This document shows, piece after piece, positions 26,594-35,261 of a stretch of 64,000 nucleotides of DNA; position 1 is the first letter of the stretch; each line of letters starts with the position of its first letter. The position numbers and the translations under genes were made by a program. Source of the stretch: Gammaproteobacteria bacterium (GTDB taxonomy: Bacteria > Pseudomonadota > Gammaproteobacteria > Burkholderiales > Thiobacillaceae); assembly GCA_018820765.1 (NCBI GenBank), contig JAHJNN010000017.1, positions 620,001 to 684,000 of the forward strand. Direction: 5' to 3'. The notes under the pieces are model-generated. The model saw only the letters and a list, made by a program, of their open reading frames with translations. It did not search any database and was not told the DNA's origin.

Positions 26594-27735
26594 AGGCTGT
26601 GCCGGCGATCGCCGCGCGCGAACCCTGCCAGCGGCGCAATCCCGCCCTTGCCGAACCCGATCACCTTGAACAGCTCGCCCATCTCGGCGGGCGACACCAG
26701 CCGCTGCACTGCGTTCGCCTGCGGCAGGTAGGCCGCCGCATCGGCGGGCGGCGTCTGCATCAGCAGTTCGGTCAGCCCGCTGTTCAGCAGAAAACCCGCC
26801 TGGCTGGTGTAGCCGGCGAGTTCCAGTCCCGCCGCCGTTCCCGCCTGCGCCACCGCGCTGAAATCGACGTGTGCGGTGAGGTCGCACAATCCCGGCAGGT
26901 AGAACGGATCGTCCAGCGCATGGTGGCGGTAATGCGCGCGCAGCGTGCCCATGTGGCGCTGCGGGTGGTAGTACTCGGCGGCGGCAAAGCCGTAGTCGAT
27001 CATCAGGATCAGGCCGCGGTCGAGAGCGTGTGCGAGCGAGGCGATCAGCGCATTGGCCGCGAGATTGATCTCGGTGCAATAGCCCGGCGCCAGATTCAGC
27101 GCGTCGGCGCGGGCGCGCAGCAGGGGATCGTTGATCGGCCGGTCCTGCCAGGCGAAGGTTTCGCCGTCCAGCGCCACGCCACGCACCTGCGGCCCGGCGT
27201 CGGTCCCGTGCACCAGGTCCACCGGCAGCGCGTCGAGCACTTCGTTGCCGAGGATCACGCCATTGAAATGTTCAGGCAGTGCATCCAGCCACTGCACCCG
27301 ATCGGCAAGCTGCGGCCGTTCGCGCGCGATCGTGTCCTGCTGGCGCTGACGCAGGTCGGCGCTCACTTCCAGGATGCAATAGCGCCCCGGCAACGCGCCG
27401 ATTCGTTCCAGTTCGCCCAGCACATCCGCCGCCAGCCGCCCGCTGCCGGCCCCCAGCTCCAGCACCTCGCCGCCGGTCTCGGCCAGCACCGGTGCAATCG
27501 CGTGCGCCAGCGTGCGGCCGAACAGCGGGGTCATTTCCGGCGCGGTGACGAAGTCGCCCGCCGCGCCGAACTTCATCGCGCCGGCGGCGTAGTAGCCCAG
27601 GCCGGGCGCGTAGAGCGCCGCTTCCATGTAACGCGAAAACGGGATCCAGCCGCCCGCGTCGTCGATCAGCGAGCGCAGGTGCGCGGTCACGCGCTGGCTG
27701 TGCGCAAGGGCGTCGGGAGTGGGGGCGGGAAGCAT
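26590..27735 (-). CDS. MidA/NDUFAF7-type SAM-dependent methyltransferase
   Basis: A 381-residue class I methyltransferase of the COG1565 (MidA/NDUFAF7) family. The N-terminal helix has GGWIPFSRYMEAALYAPGLGYY and GDFVTAPEMTPLFG, both diagnostic of the family; the SAM-binding motif VLELGAGSGRLAADVL follows near residue 95; VILGNEVLDALPV is the post-motif. The eukaryotic relative methylates an arginine of respiratory complex I, but the bacterial substrate is not established. The ATG 27735 (MLPAPTPDALAHS) is preferred over upstream alternatives. The stop is provided by a repeat element. Confidence 0.88.
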   Translation of the reverse strand: MLPAPTPDALAHSQRVTAHLRSLIDDAGGWIPFSRYMEAALYAPGLGYYAAGAMKFGAAGDFVTAPEMTPLFGRTLAHAIAPVLAETGGEVLELGAGSGRLAADVLGELERIGALPGRYCILEVSADLRQRQQDTIARERPQLADRVQWLDALPEHFNGVILGNEVLDALPVDLVHGTDAGPQVRGVALDGETFAWQDRPINDPLLRARADALNLAPGYCTEINLAANALIASLAHALDRGLILMIDYGFAAAEYYHPQRHMGTLRAHYRHHALDDPFYLPGLCDLTAHVDFSAVAQAGTAAGLELAGYTSQAGFLLNSGLTELLMQTPPADAAAYLPQANAVQRLVSPAEMGELFKVIGFGKGGIAPLAGFARGDRRHSL

Positions 27736-27809
27736 GCGACGGATGACTTCAGGGATAATGCGGAATGGCTGGATAATCCAGAATCGAGTGACTATAAGGG
27801 CGAACCCCG

Positions 27810-28550
27810 ATGCAAGGCAAAGTGGCATTGATTACGGGCGGGGCCAAGCGTGTGGGCGCGGCGATCGGCCGCCTGCTGCACGCCAGCGGCGCCAATCTGA
27901 TGATTCACTACCGCAGTTCGGCCGACGAGGCGCGCGCGCTGCAGGATGAGCTGAATGACCTTCGGCCCGATTCGGTTGCGCTGATCCAGGCCGACCTGCT
28001 CGACGTCAACGGCCTGCCCAGCCTCGTCAACCAGACCGTCGCCACCTTCGGCGGGCTCGACGTGCTGGTCAACAACGCGTCGAGCTTTTACCCCACCCCG
28101 GTCGGCAGCATCACCATGAAGGACTGGGACAACCTGATGGGCAGCAACCTGATCGCGCCCCTGTTCCTGTCGCAGGCCGCCGCACCGGAACTGAGAAAAC
28201 GCCGCGGCTGCATCGTCAACATCGCCGACATCCACGCCGAGCGGCCGATGAAAAGCTACGTGGTGTATTCCGTCGCCAAGGCCGGCGTGGTCGGCCTCAC
28301 CAAGTCGCTCGCGCGCGAACTGGGGCCGCTGGTGCGCGTCAACGCCGTCGCCCCCGGCCCCATCATGTGGCCGGAAGACGACCCCAACTTCGACGAAGTC
28401 TCGCGCCAGCGCATCGTCTCCCACACCATCCTCAAGACGGCCGGCGGCCCCGACGACATCGCGCGTGCGGTGCGCTTCTTCGCCATCGACGCGCCCTACG
28501 TTACCGGTCAGGTGCTGGCGGTGGACGGCGGGCGCAACGCCAAACTTTAG
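27810..28550 (+). CDS. SDR-family pteridine reductase
   Basis: A 246-residue short-chain dehydrogenase. The cofactor motif TGGAKRVGAAIGRLLH at residues 9-24 has the basic residue after the glycine-rich turn that favours NADPH. NNASSF, the catalytic YSVAK (Tyr and Lys) and the PGPIMWPEDD loop follow. The pattern matches bacterial PTR1/FolM-like pteridine reductases, which reduce dihydropterin or dihydrofolate. It is divergent from the MidA-type gene, 74 bp away. SDR membership is certain; pteridine specificity is a family-level inference. Confidence 0.85.
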   Translation: MQGKVALITGGAKRVGAAIGRLLHASGANLMIHYRSSADEARALQDELNDLRPDSVALIQADLLDVNGLPSLVNQTVATFGGLDVLVNNASSFYPTPVGSITMKDWDNLMGSNLIAPLFLSQAAAPELRKRRGCIVNIADIHAERPMKSYVVYSVAKAGVVGLTKSLARELGPLVRVNAVAPGPIMWPEDDPNFDEVSRQRIVSHTILKTAGGPDDIARAVRFFAIDAPYVTGQVLAVDGGRNAKL

Positions 28551-28571
28551 ACGTCGCTGAACACCTGAGCC

Positions 28572-28601
28572 CGGTCATTGCGAGCAGAGCGAAGCAATCC
28601 A
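28572..28601. repeat. Dispersed repeat fragment CATTGCGAGCAGAGCGAAGC type
   Basis: The sequence GTCATTGCGAGCAGAGCGAA at 28574-28593, continuing GCAATCCA, is a motif I recognise as recurring in intergenic regions of many bacterial genomes. It occurs once here. A short hairpin (GCTGTCG/CGACAGC, 28629-28650) lies beside it. No terminator T-run is present. Confidence 0.6.
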
Positions 28602-28675
28602 TGCGCGGCGCGCAAGACCTGCCGCTACGCTGTCGCGCATCGACGACAGCGCAGCTGTGTCAGGCTCGATCGGCC

Positions 28676-29287
28676 TTAACGTTTTCCCGCCTGGTTGCGG
28701 AAATACGTGGAGCCGGAATGCACCGGCTCCGGCTCGGAAGCCTTCTCGTCGGCCGCTTCAGGCGCCGCGGTTTGTGCGGAGGCATCCGCCAGCTTGGCTA
28801 CACTGGGGCCGCCTGAAAGCATCGCCACGTCTCCGGAAAGCGTGCCGCCTTCCTCGACGCTCATCGCCCCGTAGCGGATCACGCCGCTGACCTTGCCGGT
28901 GGCGTAAATCACCAGCCGCTTGCGGGCGGTCAACTCGCCCTCGAAGTTGCCGCGCACTTCCGCCACGTCGATTTCGGCTTTGCCCGAAAACACGCCGCCT
29001 TCCGCGATGCGGATATCGCGGCTTTTCATCGAAGCTTCCACGCGGCCTTCCACCACCAGGATTTCGCAATCGGTGATTTCAGAGCCTTTCAGCTTGATGT
29101 TCGGACCCACGATGAGTTTGCTGCCCTCGTCGCTCGGACTCGTCGCGGGTTTCGCGGCCTGCGGCGCGGTTTCAGCCCGGGTGGCCGCGGCGGCCTTGGC
29201 GGTTTCGTATGCCGACTGGCTCGGCTTGGCCGAATCGGTTCTTGAATTGCTGGGGGTATTGCCGGGTTGCATAAAGTTCTTGAGCAT
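28676..29287 (-). CDS. Bactofilin-family cytoskeletal protein
   Basis: A 203-residue bactofilin. The first 70 residues are a disordered Ala/Ser/Pro-rich tail; the core (residues about 75-165) consists of short beta-helix repeats such as IVGPNIKLKGSEITDCEILV, VEGRVEAS, IAEGGVFSGKAEIDVAEVRG and SVEEGGTLSGDVAML, diagnostic of DUF583/bactofilins, which polymerise without nucleotides and scaffold envelope or cell-shape proteins. The last 35 residues are variable. The ATG 29287 gives MLKNFMQPGN and has a GAGAG upstream. No obvious partner gene is adjacent. Confidence 0.92.
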   Translation of the reverse strand: MLKNFMQPGNTPSNSRTDSAKPSQSAYETAKAAAATRAETAPQAAKPATSPSDEGSKLIVGPNIKLKGSEITDCEILVVEGRVEASMKSRDIRIAEGGVFSGKAEIDVAEVRGNFEGELTARKRLVIYATGKVSGVIRYGAMSVEEGGTLSGDVAMLSGGPSVAKLADASAQTAAPEAADEKASEPEPVHSGSTYFRNQAGKR

Positions 29288-29595
29288 GGGAATGGACTCT
29301 CTCGGTGTGCCTGATACGGGGTAATGCCCTGGTGTGGTTGCGACCGGAACTGGCCGCAACTGGCTTAAGAGCAATACGCGCGCCACCTATGTAAACCACT
29401 TGATAAACAGTCAGATACCGAATTTGCCCGGGCGGGCTCAGGGCAAAAAACCGGGCAAAACGTCGCTTAATGGCGACGCCCCATCGAGCTGATTTGAAGA
29501 ATATTCCTACAAAACAAAAAGATAGGACGGATCGCGCTTGTCCTCAAATGGCGACATGCCTATGCCCTCGGCGACGTCGCGCGCTCGCGGTACGC

Positions 29596-31008
29596 TCATA
29601 CCGTCTCACGTACGATCCCCCGGCTGACGCTTTCGCCATCCGTGGGCCGCAGCGTCCAGAACGACAGCGACGACAGCATCGTCAAGCCGCCCAGCGTCAG
29701 AAAGGCGTAGTGCAGCGCGGTCGTCACGGCCGCACGGTCGGTCTGCGGCAGGTCGCCCAGATACCAGCCCGCGATCAGCGAGCCGCAGGCCAGCCCGAAG
29801 CTCATCGACATCTGCTGCAGCGAACTGGAGATCGTGCTCGCCATGCTCGAATCGGGCGTGTCGATGTCGGCAAAGGCCATCGAATTCATGCTGGTGTATT
29901 GCAGTGAATTGAAGAAGCCCATGGCCAGCCCCAGCAGCACGATCAGCCCGATCGGCGTGGCCGGGGTCACCAGCGAGAACAGGCCGACGACGACCCCGAT
30001 CATCACGGTATTCACCATCAGCACCCGCCGGTAGCCGAAGCGCGCCAGCACCCACGAGGCGATGAACTTCATGCCCATCGCCGCCGCGGCCACCGGCATC
30101 ATCAGCAGGCCCGACTGCCAGGCGGGCATCCCCAGGCCGAGCTGGTAAAGCAGCGGCAGCAGAAACGGAAGCCCGCCTACCCCCAGGCGCGTGACGAAGC
30201 CGCCCACCACCGACACGCGAAACGTGCGCACCCGGAACAGCGCCAGGCGCAGCAGCGGATGGGCCGTCTCGCGGGCATGCAAGCCATACGCCGCCAGCAG
30301 ACTGAGGCTGAGCGCCAGCAGCACCGCCGCCGAGGTGGCGTCGACCTGATGCTCGCCAAAGATTTCCAGCAGCCAGGACAGCAGCGCCGCGCCGCTGCCG
30401 AACAGGACCAGGCCGACGACATCCAGCGGGCGCCGCGAATCGCCCCGGTAATCCGGCATGTAGCGATGCGCCAGCCACAGCGCCATCAGCCCCACCGGCA
30501 CGTTGATGAAGAAGATGTAATGCCACGAGAACCAGTGCACGATCAGGCCGCCGACCGTGGGCCCGAGCAAAGGCCCGATCAGCGCCGGGATGATGACGAA
30601 GTTCATCGCCCGCAACAGCTCCGCTTTGGGAAAGGTGCGGATGATCGTCAGCCGCCCCACCGGCATCATCATCGCCGCACCCACGCCCTGCAGGATGCGC
30701 CCCGCCACCAGCATCGGCGCGTTCAGCGCCAGCCCGCACAGGATCGAAGCCAGAGTGAACACCGCCACCGCGATGCCGAACACGCGCCGCGTGCCGTAGC
30801 GGTCCGCCATCCAGCCGCTCACCGGGATGCACACCGCCAGGCTCAGGATGTAGCTCGTCACCACCGCCTTCAGGCTCAGCGGCGTCACCTGCAGACCCTC
30901 CGCGATCGCCGGCACCGCCGTATTGACGATGGTGGTATCGAGCCCCTCCATGAACAGCGCCACAGCCACGACCCAGGGCAGGTAGGTTTTGACGGTGGCG
31001 CTGTTCAT
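29596..31008 (-). CDS. MFS drug exporter of the DHA2 (EmrB/QacA) family
   Basis: A 470-residue, multi-spanning major facilitator. The first helix carries the DHA2 motif GLDTTIVNTAVPAIA, loop 2-3 has GWMADRYGTRRVFG (motif A), and helix 5 has GPLLGPTVGGLIV (motif C of drug:H+ antiporters). About 14 transmembrane helices are expected. No EmrA membrane-fusion gene lies beside it, so it probably acts alone at the inner membrane. The ATG 31008 is preferred; a TTG 36 bp upstream is possible. It is divergent from higBA. Substrate unknown. Confidence 0.9.
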   Translation of the reverse strand: MNSATVKTYLPWVVAVALFMEGLDTTIVNTAVPAIAEGLQVTPLSLKAVVTSYILSLAVCIPVSGWMADRYGTRRVFGIAVAVFTLASILCGLALNAPMLVAGRILQGVGAAMMMPVGRLTIIRTFPKAELLRAMNFVIIPALIGPLLGPTVGGLIVHWFSWHYIFFINVPVGLMALWLAHRYMPDYRGDSRRPLDVVGLVLFGSGAALLSWLLEIFGEHQVDATSAAVLLALSLSLLAAYGLHARETAHPLLRLALFRVRTFRVSVVGGFVTRLGVGGLPFLLPLLYQLGLGMPAWQSGLLMMPVAAAAMGMKFIASWVLARFGYRRVLMVNTVMIGVVVGLFSLVTPATPIGLIVLLGLAMGFFNSLQYTSMNSMAFADIDTPDSSMASTISSSLQQMSMSFGLACGSLIAGWYLGDLPQTDRAAVTTALHYAFLTLGGLTMLSSLSFWTLRPTDGESVSRGIVRETV

Positions 31009-31070
31009 CTGTGGGTGTGAAATGGTCGTTTCCGAGCGGCTCAATTTACGTTAGCTACGGTGTTAGTCGC

Positions 31071-31099
31071 TTGACACTACTAACGCGAGGCGTTAGTGT
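31071..31099 (+). promoter_or_regulatory. higBA promoter with overlapping palindromic operator
   Basis: A -35 box TTGACA (31071-31076) and a weak -10 TAGTGT (31094-31099) are 17 bp apart. The inverted repeat ACTAACGC-GAG-GCGTTAGT (31079-31097) fills the spacer and -10, an ideal place for HigA binding. Only six bases separate the -10 from the higB ATG, suggesting a leaderless or near-leaderless mRNA. Confidence 0.7.
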
Positions 31100-31105
31100 T
31101 GCGGC

Positions 31106-31384
31106 ATGATCAAGCGATTCAAATGTCGCGAAACCCAAGCGCTGTTCGAGGGGAAACGTTCCCCGCGGTTTGCCAACATCGCAAGCGTGGCGATCCGCAA
31201 ATTGCAGATGCTACACGCGGTCGAGCGCCTGGAGTCCTTGCGCATTCCGCCGCAAAACCGGCTCGAAGCGCTCAAGGGCGACCGCAAAGGCCAATGGAGC
31301 ATCCGCGTCAATGATCTGTGGCGCGTGTGTTTTGTCTGGAAGGACGGCGCGGCATGGGACGTGGAAATCGTCGATTATCATTAG
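31106..31384 (+). CDS. higB: HigB toxin (RelE/ParE-fold mRNA interferase)
   Basis: A 92-residue HigB-type toxin. IKRFKCRETQALFEGKRSPRF at the N-terminus, the helix AIRKLQMLHAVERLESLRIPPQNRLEAL and the C-terminal strands GQWSIRVNDLWRVCFVWKDG... VEIVDYH match host-inhibition-of-growth toxins that cleave mRNA on translating ribosomes. It precedes its antitoxin, the toxin-first order characteristic of higBA. The start lies six bases after the putative -10 box. Confidence 0.93.
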   Translation: MIKRFKCRETQALFEGKRSPRFANIASVAIRKLQMLHAVERLESLRIPPQNRLEALKGDRKGQWSIRVNDLWRVCFVWKDGAAWDVEIVDYH

Positions 31385-31392
31385 GAGGCATC

Positions 31393-31695
31393 ATGGCAAA
31401 ACGTCAAATTCCGCTCGTCAGGCCAGGCGAAATCTTGCTGGAAGAATTCCTCAAGCCGCTGGGCGTGACCCAATACCGGCTGGCCAAGGAAATCGGCGTG
31501 CCGCAACGCCGCATCGGGGAAATCGTCGCCGGCAAGCGCAGCATCACCGCCGATACCGCCGCGCGCCTGGGCGTCTACTTCGGCATGGAAGCCGAGTTCT
31601 GGCTGAACCTGCAGGCGCACTATGACCTCGCGCTCACGCGCGAGGCACTGGCCGAGAATCTGGCGGCGATTCATCCGCTGGCGGCGGCAGCGTAG
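31393..31695 (+). CDS. higA: HigA antitoxin (XRE-family)
   Basis: A 100-residue HigA. The PGEILLEEFLKPLGVTQYRLAKEIGVPQRRIGEIV segment is the XRE helix-turn-helix, followed by AGKRSITADTAARLGVYFG and the dimerisation helix. It should neutralise HigB and repress the promoter through the palindrome upstream. An AGGAGG ribosome-binding site precedes the ATG, eight bases after higB. Confidence 0.95.
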   Translation: MAKRQIPLVRPGEILLEEFLKPLGVTQYRLAKEIGVPQRRIGEIVAGKRSITADTAARLGVYFGMEAEFWLNLQAHYDLALTREALAENLAAIHPLAAAA

Positions 31696-31786
31696 CCAAC
31701 CGTCTTTTATCGGGCCTGCCCCATTCATTTGGCCCCATTTGTTTCTGTATCCCTTCTCTTTGCCTGGACGTTTCACCCCTCCCGCT

Positions 31787-32920
31787 GTGCCTGACACGAA
31801 TGACCCTGTTGTGAACTGGACCGAAGCCGAGGCGCCCCGCTCGGCCCGCTGGCGCTCGGAGAGCGGCGCGCCGGCGCCCAGGCGCGTGATGGTCGCCGAC
31901 GACCGCCTCACCGCGGATGCGGCCTATCGCCTGGCCAGCGAGGGCACCGCGCTGCTGTGGCGGGGCGACTTTCAGAATGCGCGCCAATTGCTGCAGGCCA
32001 TGGCGCGCCGCATCGACCGCAAGCCGCGCAAGGCCGCTTCGTCGCCGCTTGAAGCCTTCAATTTCCATCGCCAGGCGCAGTCCCAGCGCGCCCGCACCCT
32101 GGGGATGCTGTTGCTGCCGCTGGAGGCGGATTTCAGCATCCCCCTGCGCCGCGCGCCGAACGTGAAAGAAGCCTGCGCCGAAGCCTATGGCGAGGGCGAG
32201 GTAGCCTCGGTGGTCTCGCTGCGCGAACTGCTCGGCGTGATCGGCGCCCACGAATGGCGCAAGAAAGGCGTGGACATCCCGGCGCTCGGCGAGCGCATCC
32301 ACCCGCACTACGGCGTGTTTTCGCCGGTGCGCGGCGAGTATGTGCAACTGGTGGCCGAAGCCCCGCTGCCGACCTCGAAGCTGGCCTTCGACATCGGTAC
32401 GGGAACCGGCGTGCTGGCGGCGCTGCTGGCCAAGCGAGGGGTCAAGCATGTCGTCGCCACCGACCAGGACCCGCGTGCGCTGGCCTGTGCGCGTGACAAT
32501 ATCAAGCGGCTTGGCCTCAAGGGGCGGGTGGAGGTCGTCGAGGCCGACCTGTTCCCCGAAGGGCGCGCGCCCCTCATCGTCTGCAATCCGCCCTGGCTGC
32601 CCGCGCGCGCCAACTCGCCGCTCGAACACGCGATTTACGATCCGGAAAGCCGCATGCTGCTGGGCTTTCTGAACGGGCTGGCGGCGCATTTGGAGCCCGG
32701 CGGCGAAGGCTGGCTGATCCTGTCGGATCTGGCCGAGCACCTGGGCCTTCGCTCGCGCGAGTCGCTGCTCGCCGCAATCGAGGCAGCCGGACTGAACGTC
32801 GTCGGGCGGCTGGACACCAAGCCCACGCATCCCCGCGCCGCCGACGCCACCGATCCGCTGCACGCCGCGCGCGCGGCCGAGGTCACCTCGCTCTGGCGCC
32901 TCGCGGCACGCAACCCTTAA
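31787..32920 (+). CDS. Class I SAM-dependent methyltransferase (PrmC-like catalytic motif)
   Basis: A protein of about 377 residues with an N-terminal domain of unknown fold (VADDRLTADAAYRLASEGTALLWRGDFQNAR) and a C-terminal Rossmann methyltransferase. SAM motif I is FDIGTGTGVLAALLA near residue 203; the catalytic NPPW sequence (VCNPPWLPAR) is characteristic of enzymes that methylate exocyclic amides or amines of glutamine, adenine or guanine. The substrate is unknown. The start is uncertain: GTG 31787 and GTG 31811 are both plausible, and the region between higA and 31787 looks non-coding. Confidence 0.78.
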   Translation: MPDTNDPVVNWTEAEAPRSARWRSESGAPAPRRVMVADDRLTADAAYRLASEGTALLWRGDFQNARQLLQAMARRIDRKPRKAASSPLEAFNFHRQAQSQRARTLGMLLLPLEADFSIPLRRAPNVKEACAEAYGEGEVASVVSLRELLGVIGAHEWRKKGVDIPALGERIHPHYGVFSPVRGEYVQLVAEAPLPTSKLAFDIGTGTGVLAALLAKRGVKHVVATDQDPRALACARDNIKRLGLKGRVEVVEADLFPEGRAPLIVCNPPWLPARANSPLEHAIYDPESRMLLGFLNGLAAHLEPGGEGWLILSDLAEHLGLRSRESLLAAIEAAGLNVVGRLDTKPTHPRAADATDPLHAARAAEVTSLWRLAARNP

Positions 32921-32947
32921 CCATCAACGCATCACAGGAAACGCACC

Positions 32948-34126
32948 ATGAACATGCGCCGCCATTTGTTTACCTCCGAGTCCGTTTCGGAAGGCCACCC
33001 CGACAAGATCGCCGACCAGATTTCCGACGCCATCCTCGATGCCTTTCTGGCCGAGGAACCCGAAGCCAAGGTCGCCTGCGAAACCCTCGTGGCCGACAAC
33101 CTGGTGGTGATCACCGGCGAGTTCAAAACCGTCCGCAAGGAACTCTTCGACGAGGTGCGTGACCGCGCCGAAGCAATCGCCCGCCAGGTGCTGCGCGACA
33201 TCGGTTACCGCGATGCCGAAACCGGCATCGACCCCAACACCTGCGAAGTGCAGGTGCGCTTCAACCACCAGTCGATCCAGATTCACAAAGGCATCACCCT
33301 GGCCGGCGGCGACATCGGCGCCGGCGACCAGGGCCTGATGTTCGGCTACGCCTGCGACGAAACCCCCGACCTGATGCCCTATCCCCTCTGGCTGGCGCAT
33401 CGCCTGGTGCAAAGGCAGGCCGAACTGCGCAAGTCCGGCGCCTTGCCCTGGCTGCGCCCCGATGCCAAAAGCCAGGTCACCGTCGCCTACGAAGGCCAGC
33501 AAATGGTCGGTGTCGAAACCGTGATCATTTCCACCCAGATCGCCCGCGGCCTCGATCCCGCCTGGGTCGCGCAGGAAGTCGCGCGCGAAATCGTCGACTC
33601 GCTGGTGCCGCTGGCGCTGCGCACGCCGACCTTCAGGCTGTGGGTCAACCCCGCCGGCCCGTTCGAAATCGGCGGCCCCAACGGCGATACCGGCCTCACC
33701 GGCCGCAAGATCATCGTCGACACCTACGGCGGCTCCTGCCCGCACGGCGGCGGCGCGTTTTCAGGCAAGGACCCGACCAAGGTCGACCGCTCCGCCGCCT
33801 ACATGGCGCGTTATATCGCCAAGAATCTGGTGGCGGCGGGCTATGCCAAACGCTGCCTGGTGCAGCTGGCCTATGCCATCGGCGTCGCCGAGCCGGTTTC
33901 CCTGCTGGTCGAAACCTACGGTACCGGAACCGTGCCGGATGAACAGCTGGAAGACATGGTGCGCTGCAGCTTCAAGCTGACCCCGCGCGGCATCATCGAC
34001 AGCCTCGACCTGAGGCGGCCCATCTACCGGAAGACCGCCGCGTACGGGCATTTCGGCCGGGCCGAACCGGAGTTCACCTGGGAACGGGTGGATCAGGCGG
34101 AGAAGCTGGCGGGGTTTAACGGCTGA
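32948..34126 (+). CDS. metK: S-adenosylmethionine synthetase
   Basis: A 392-residue MetK that makes SAM from ATP and methionine. [18 protein letters not shown] near residue 17, the signature [16 protein letters not shown] near residue 120, and the glycine-rich signature [19 protein letters not shown] near 263 are all intact. ATG 32948 gives [19 protein letters not shown] 32954 is an alternative. No SAM riboswitch is recognisable in the 27-bp spacer from the methyltransferase gene. Confidence 0.97.
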   Translation: MNMRRHLFTSESVSEGHPDKIADQISDAILDAFLAEEPEAKVACETLVADNLVVITGEFKTVRKELFDEVRDRAEAIARQVLRDIGYRDAETGIDPNTCEVQVRFNHQSIQIHKGITLAGGDIGAGDQGLMFGYACDETPDLMPYPLWLAHRLVQRQAELRKSGALPWLRPDAKSQVTVAYEGQQMVGVETVIISTQIARGLDPAWVAQEVAREIVDSLVPLALRTPTFRLWVNPAGPFEIGGPNGDTGLTGRKIIVDTYGGSCPHGGGAFSGKDPTKVDRSAAYMARYIAKNLVAAGYAKRCLVQLAYAIGVAEPVSLLVETYGTGTVPDEQLEDMVRCSFKLTPRGIIDSLDLRRPIYRKTAAYGHFGRAEPEFTWERVDQAEKLAGFNG

Positions 34127-34141
34127 CCCTGTAGGCGATGG

Positions 34142-34438
34142 CTACGCTGCGCGGTGCTGCTCAACGTACTCGCGCAGGGCTTCATCCATGCGCGATTGCC
34201 AGCCCGCCCCCGTGGACTTGAAATACGCTACGACCTCAGGGCTGTAGCGCACCGAAACCAGCAACTTCTTGTTGTCCGACTTGGGTCGGCCGCGCAGCGT
34301 GCGCAGCGGCACCATTTCCTTCAACTGCTTCGGTGTGAGCGGTTGCGCATCCGGATCGCTGCGGGCAGCCGCAGTGATCGCCTTGTCTTCTTCCACCGTG
34401 GGCATCGCCACGGCAGGACGCTTAGATAGTTTGGACAT
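34142..34438 (-). CDS. brnA: BrnA antitoxin (BrnA/CopG-like)
   Basis: A 98-residue BrnA-family antitoxin. The C-terminal ribbon-helix-helix region SVRYSPEVVAYFKSTGAGWQSRMDEALREYVEQH is typical, and the N-terminal part is charged and flexible. It should bind BrnT and autorepress the operon. Its start overlaps the 3' end of brnT by 17 bp, the normal toxin-first brnTA order. Confidence 0.92.
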   Translation of the reverse strand: MSKLSKRPAVAMPTVEEDKAITAAARSDPDAQPLTPKQLKEMVPLRTLRGRPKSDNKKLLVSVRYSPEVVAYFKSTGAGWQSRMDEALREYVEQHRAA

Positions 34439-34691
34439 AATGTTTCACCTCGCGACGATTGGCACGGCGCAGGCTGATGATCCTTCTCGCCCTGCCGCGA
34501 TCAACAAAGGCCACGTAGTAGAGGATGCCGGTTTTCGGTGCGAGCGCTATCATTCGCGCCTCGCCGTATTCGATCCGTTCATCTACCCACACCAGCGCAG
34601 CTTCCCAATCGAGCTCGACCGCCAGTGCCAGCGAAACGCCATGCTTGTCCTGGTTCGCCAAGTCCTTGGCCGGATCGAACTCGATGTACAT
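34422..34691 (-). CDS. brnT: BrnT toxin (RelE-fold ribonuclease)
   Basis: An 89-residue BrnT. Family blocks are FDPAKDLANQDKHGVSLALAVELDW at the N-terminus, EARMIALAPKTGILYYVAFVDRG in the middle, and RRIISLRRANRREVKHY at the end, with conserved His/Arg/Lys residues of the RNase site. It is the first gene of the leftward brnTA operon and lies three bases from a 22-bp palindrome. Confidence 0.94.
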   Translation of the reverse strand: MYIEFDPAKDLANQDKHGVSLALAVELDWEAALVWVDERIEYGEARMIALAPKTGILYYVAFVDRGRARRIISLRRANRREVKHYVQTI

Positions 34692-34693
34692 GG

Positions 34694-34715
34694 ATTTAAT
34701 GTAGCTACATTAAAT
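34694..34715. promoter_or_regulatory. Perfect 22-bp palindrome upstream of brnT
   Basis: The sequence ATTTAATGTAG followed by its exact complement CTACATTAAAT lies two bases before the brnT ATG. It is AT-rich in a GC-rich genome and is a plausible BrnA operator. Confidence 0.75.
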
Positions 34716-34822
34716 TGGCTAGTCAAGCCTTAGACTGGGCAGCCTTGTGCGAAGCTCATCCGGTCGGCTACCCGGGTCAGTTCAGTCTGACTCTATTGTT
34801 CTGTTTTTGTTCTGGCTCATCC

Positions 34823-35137
34823 TCATGTGCCAGAGAACCAACGCCAGAGCCTGCGTGAGAGCTTGTTTCGATCTCGCCTCAGGTGCGGCGGAAGGTACAG
34901 ATAGATCTGATTGACTTGGGCTTCTTGACCGTGCTGCGGGGTTGAGGGTGTGGACTCGATGTCGGGATCCCACCAAACTACGCGACACGGCTGGCCGTCG
35001 GGATTAACCACCTTGGCCGCCTCAAGTCGCAGCTGTAGAGTGGAATGTGACTCCATTGCTCCCGTGAGCCACTCGATCCTTCGATAGACGCGCCAGACTA
35101 GGAATGTGAACAGTCGCAATGACTGCGGTGAGTACAA
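34823..35137 (-). CDS. Possible small hypothetical protein
   Basis: A 104-residue open frame in a stretch of lower coding potential between brnTA and the epimerase. It has a hydrophobic start (SLRLFTFLVWRVYRRIEWL) and a basic C-terminus (HLRRDRNKLSRRLWRWFSG) and resembles no family I know. No clear ribosome-binding site is visible. The rest of 34733-35261 shows no convincing gene, RNA or repeat to me; base composition is less GC-rich than elsewhere, suggesting acquired or decaying DNA. Confidence 0.25.
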   Translation of the reverse strand: MYSPQSLRLFTFLVWRVYRRIEWLTGAMESHSTLQLRLEAAKVVNPDGQPCRVVWWDPDIESTPSTPQHGQEAQVNQIYLYLPPHLRRDRNKLSRRLWRWFSGT

Positions 35138-35261
35138 CTATTAACTCATTTGTTCCCATTGTGGTTACCTCGGTTGTACACATGCGAGTGCCGATTCCGG
35201 TGGAGTTCGAGCCTTAACGTTAAGTGTTCATCCTAAATGAATAGAAGTGGGCTCTCTGAAT

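Noticed and set aside
28629-28650. Hairpin after the pteridine reductase gene as an intrinsic terminator
   Set aside because: The stem is short and has no T-run on either strand.
32921-32947. A SAM riboswitch before metK
   Set aside because: The spacer is 27 bp, too short for any known SAM riboswitch, and no conserved element is seen.
35100-35240. An integron attC-like site around TTAACGTTAA
   Set aside because: Only the short palindrome is present; the spaced R and L boxes of attC and any integrase are absent.
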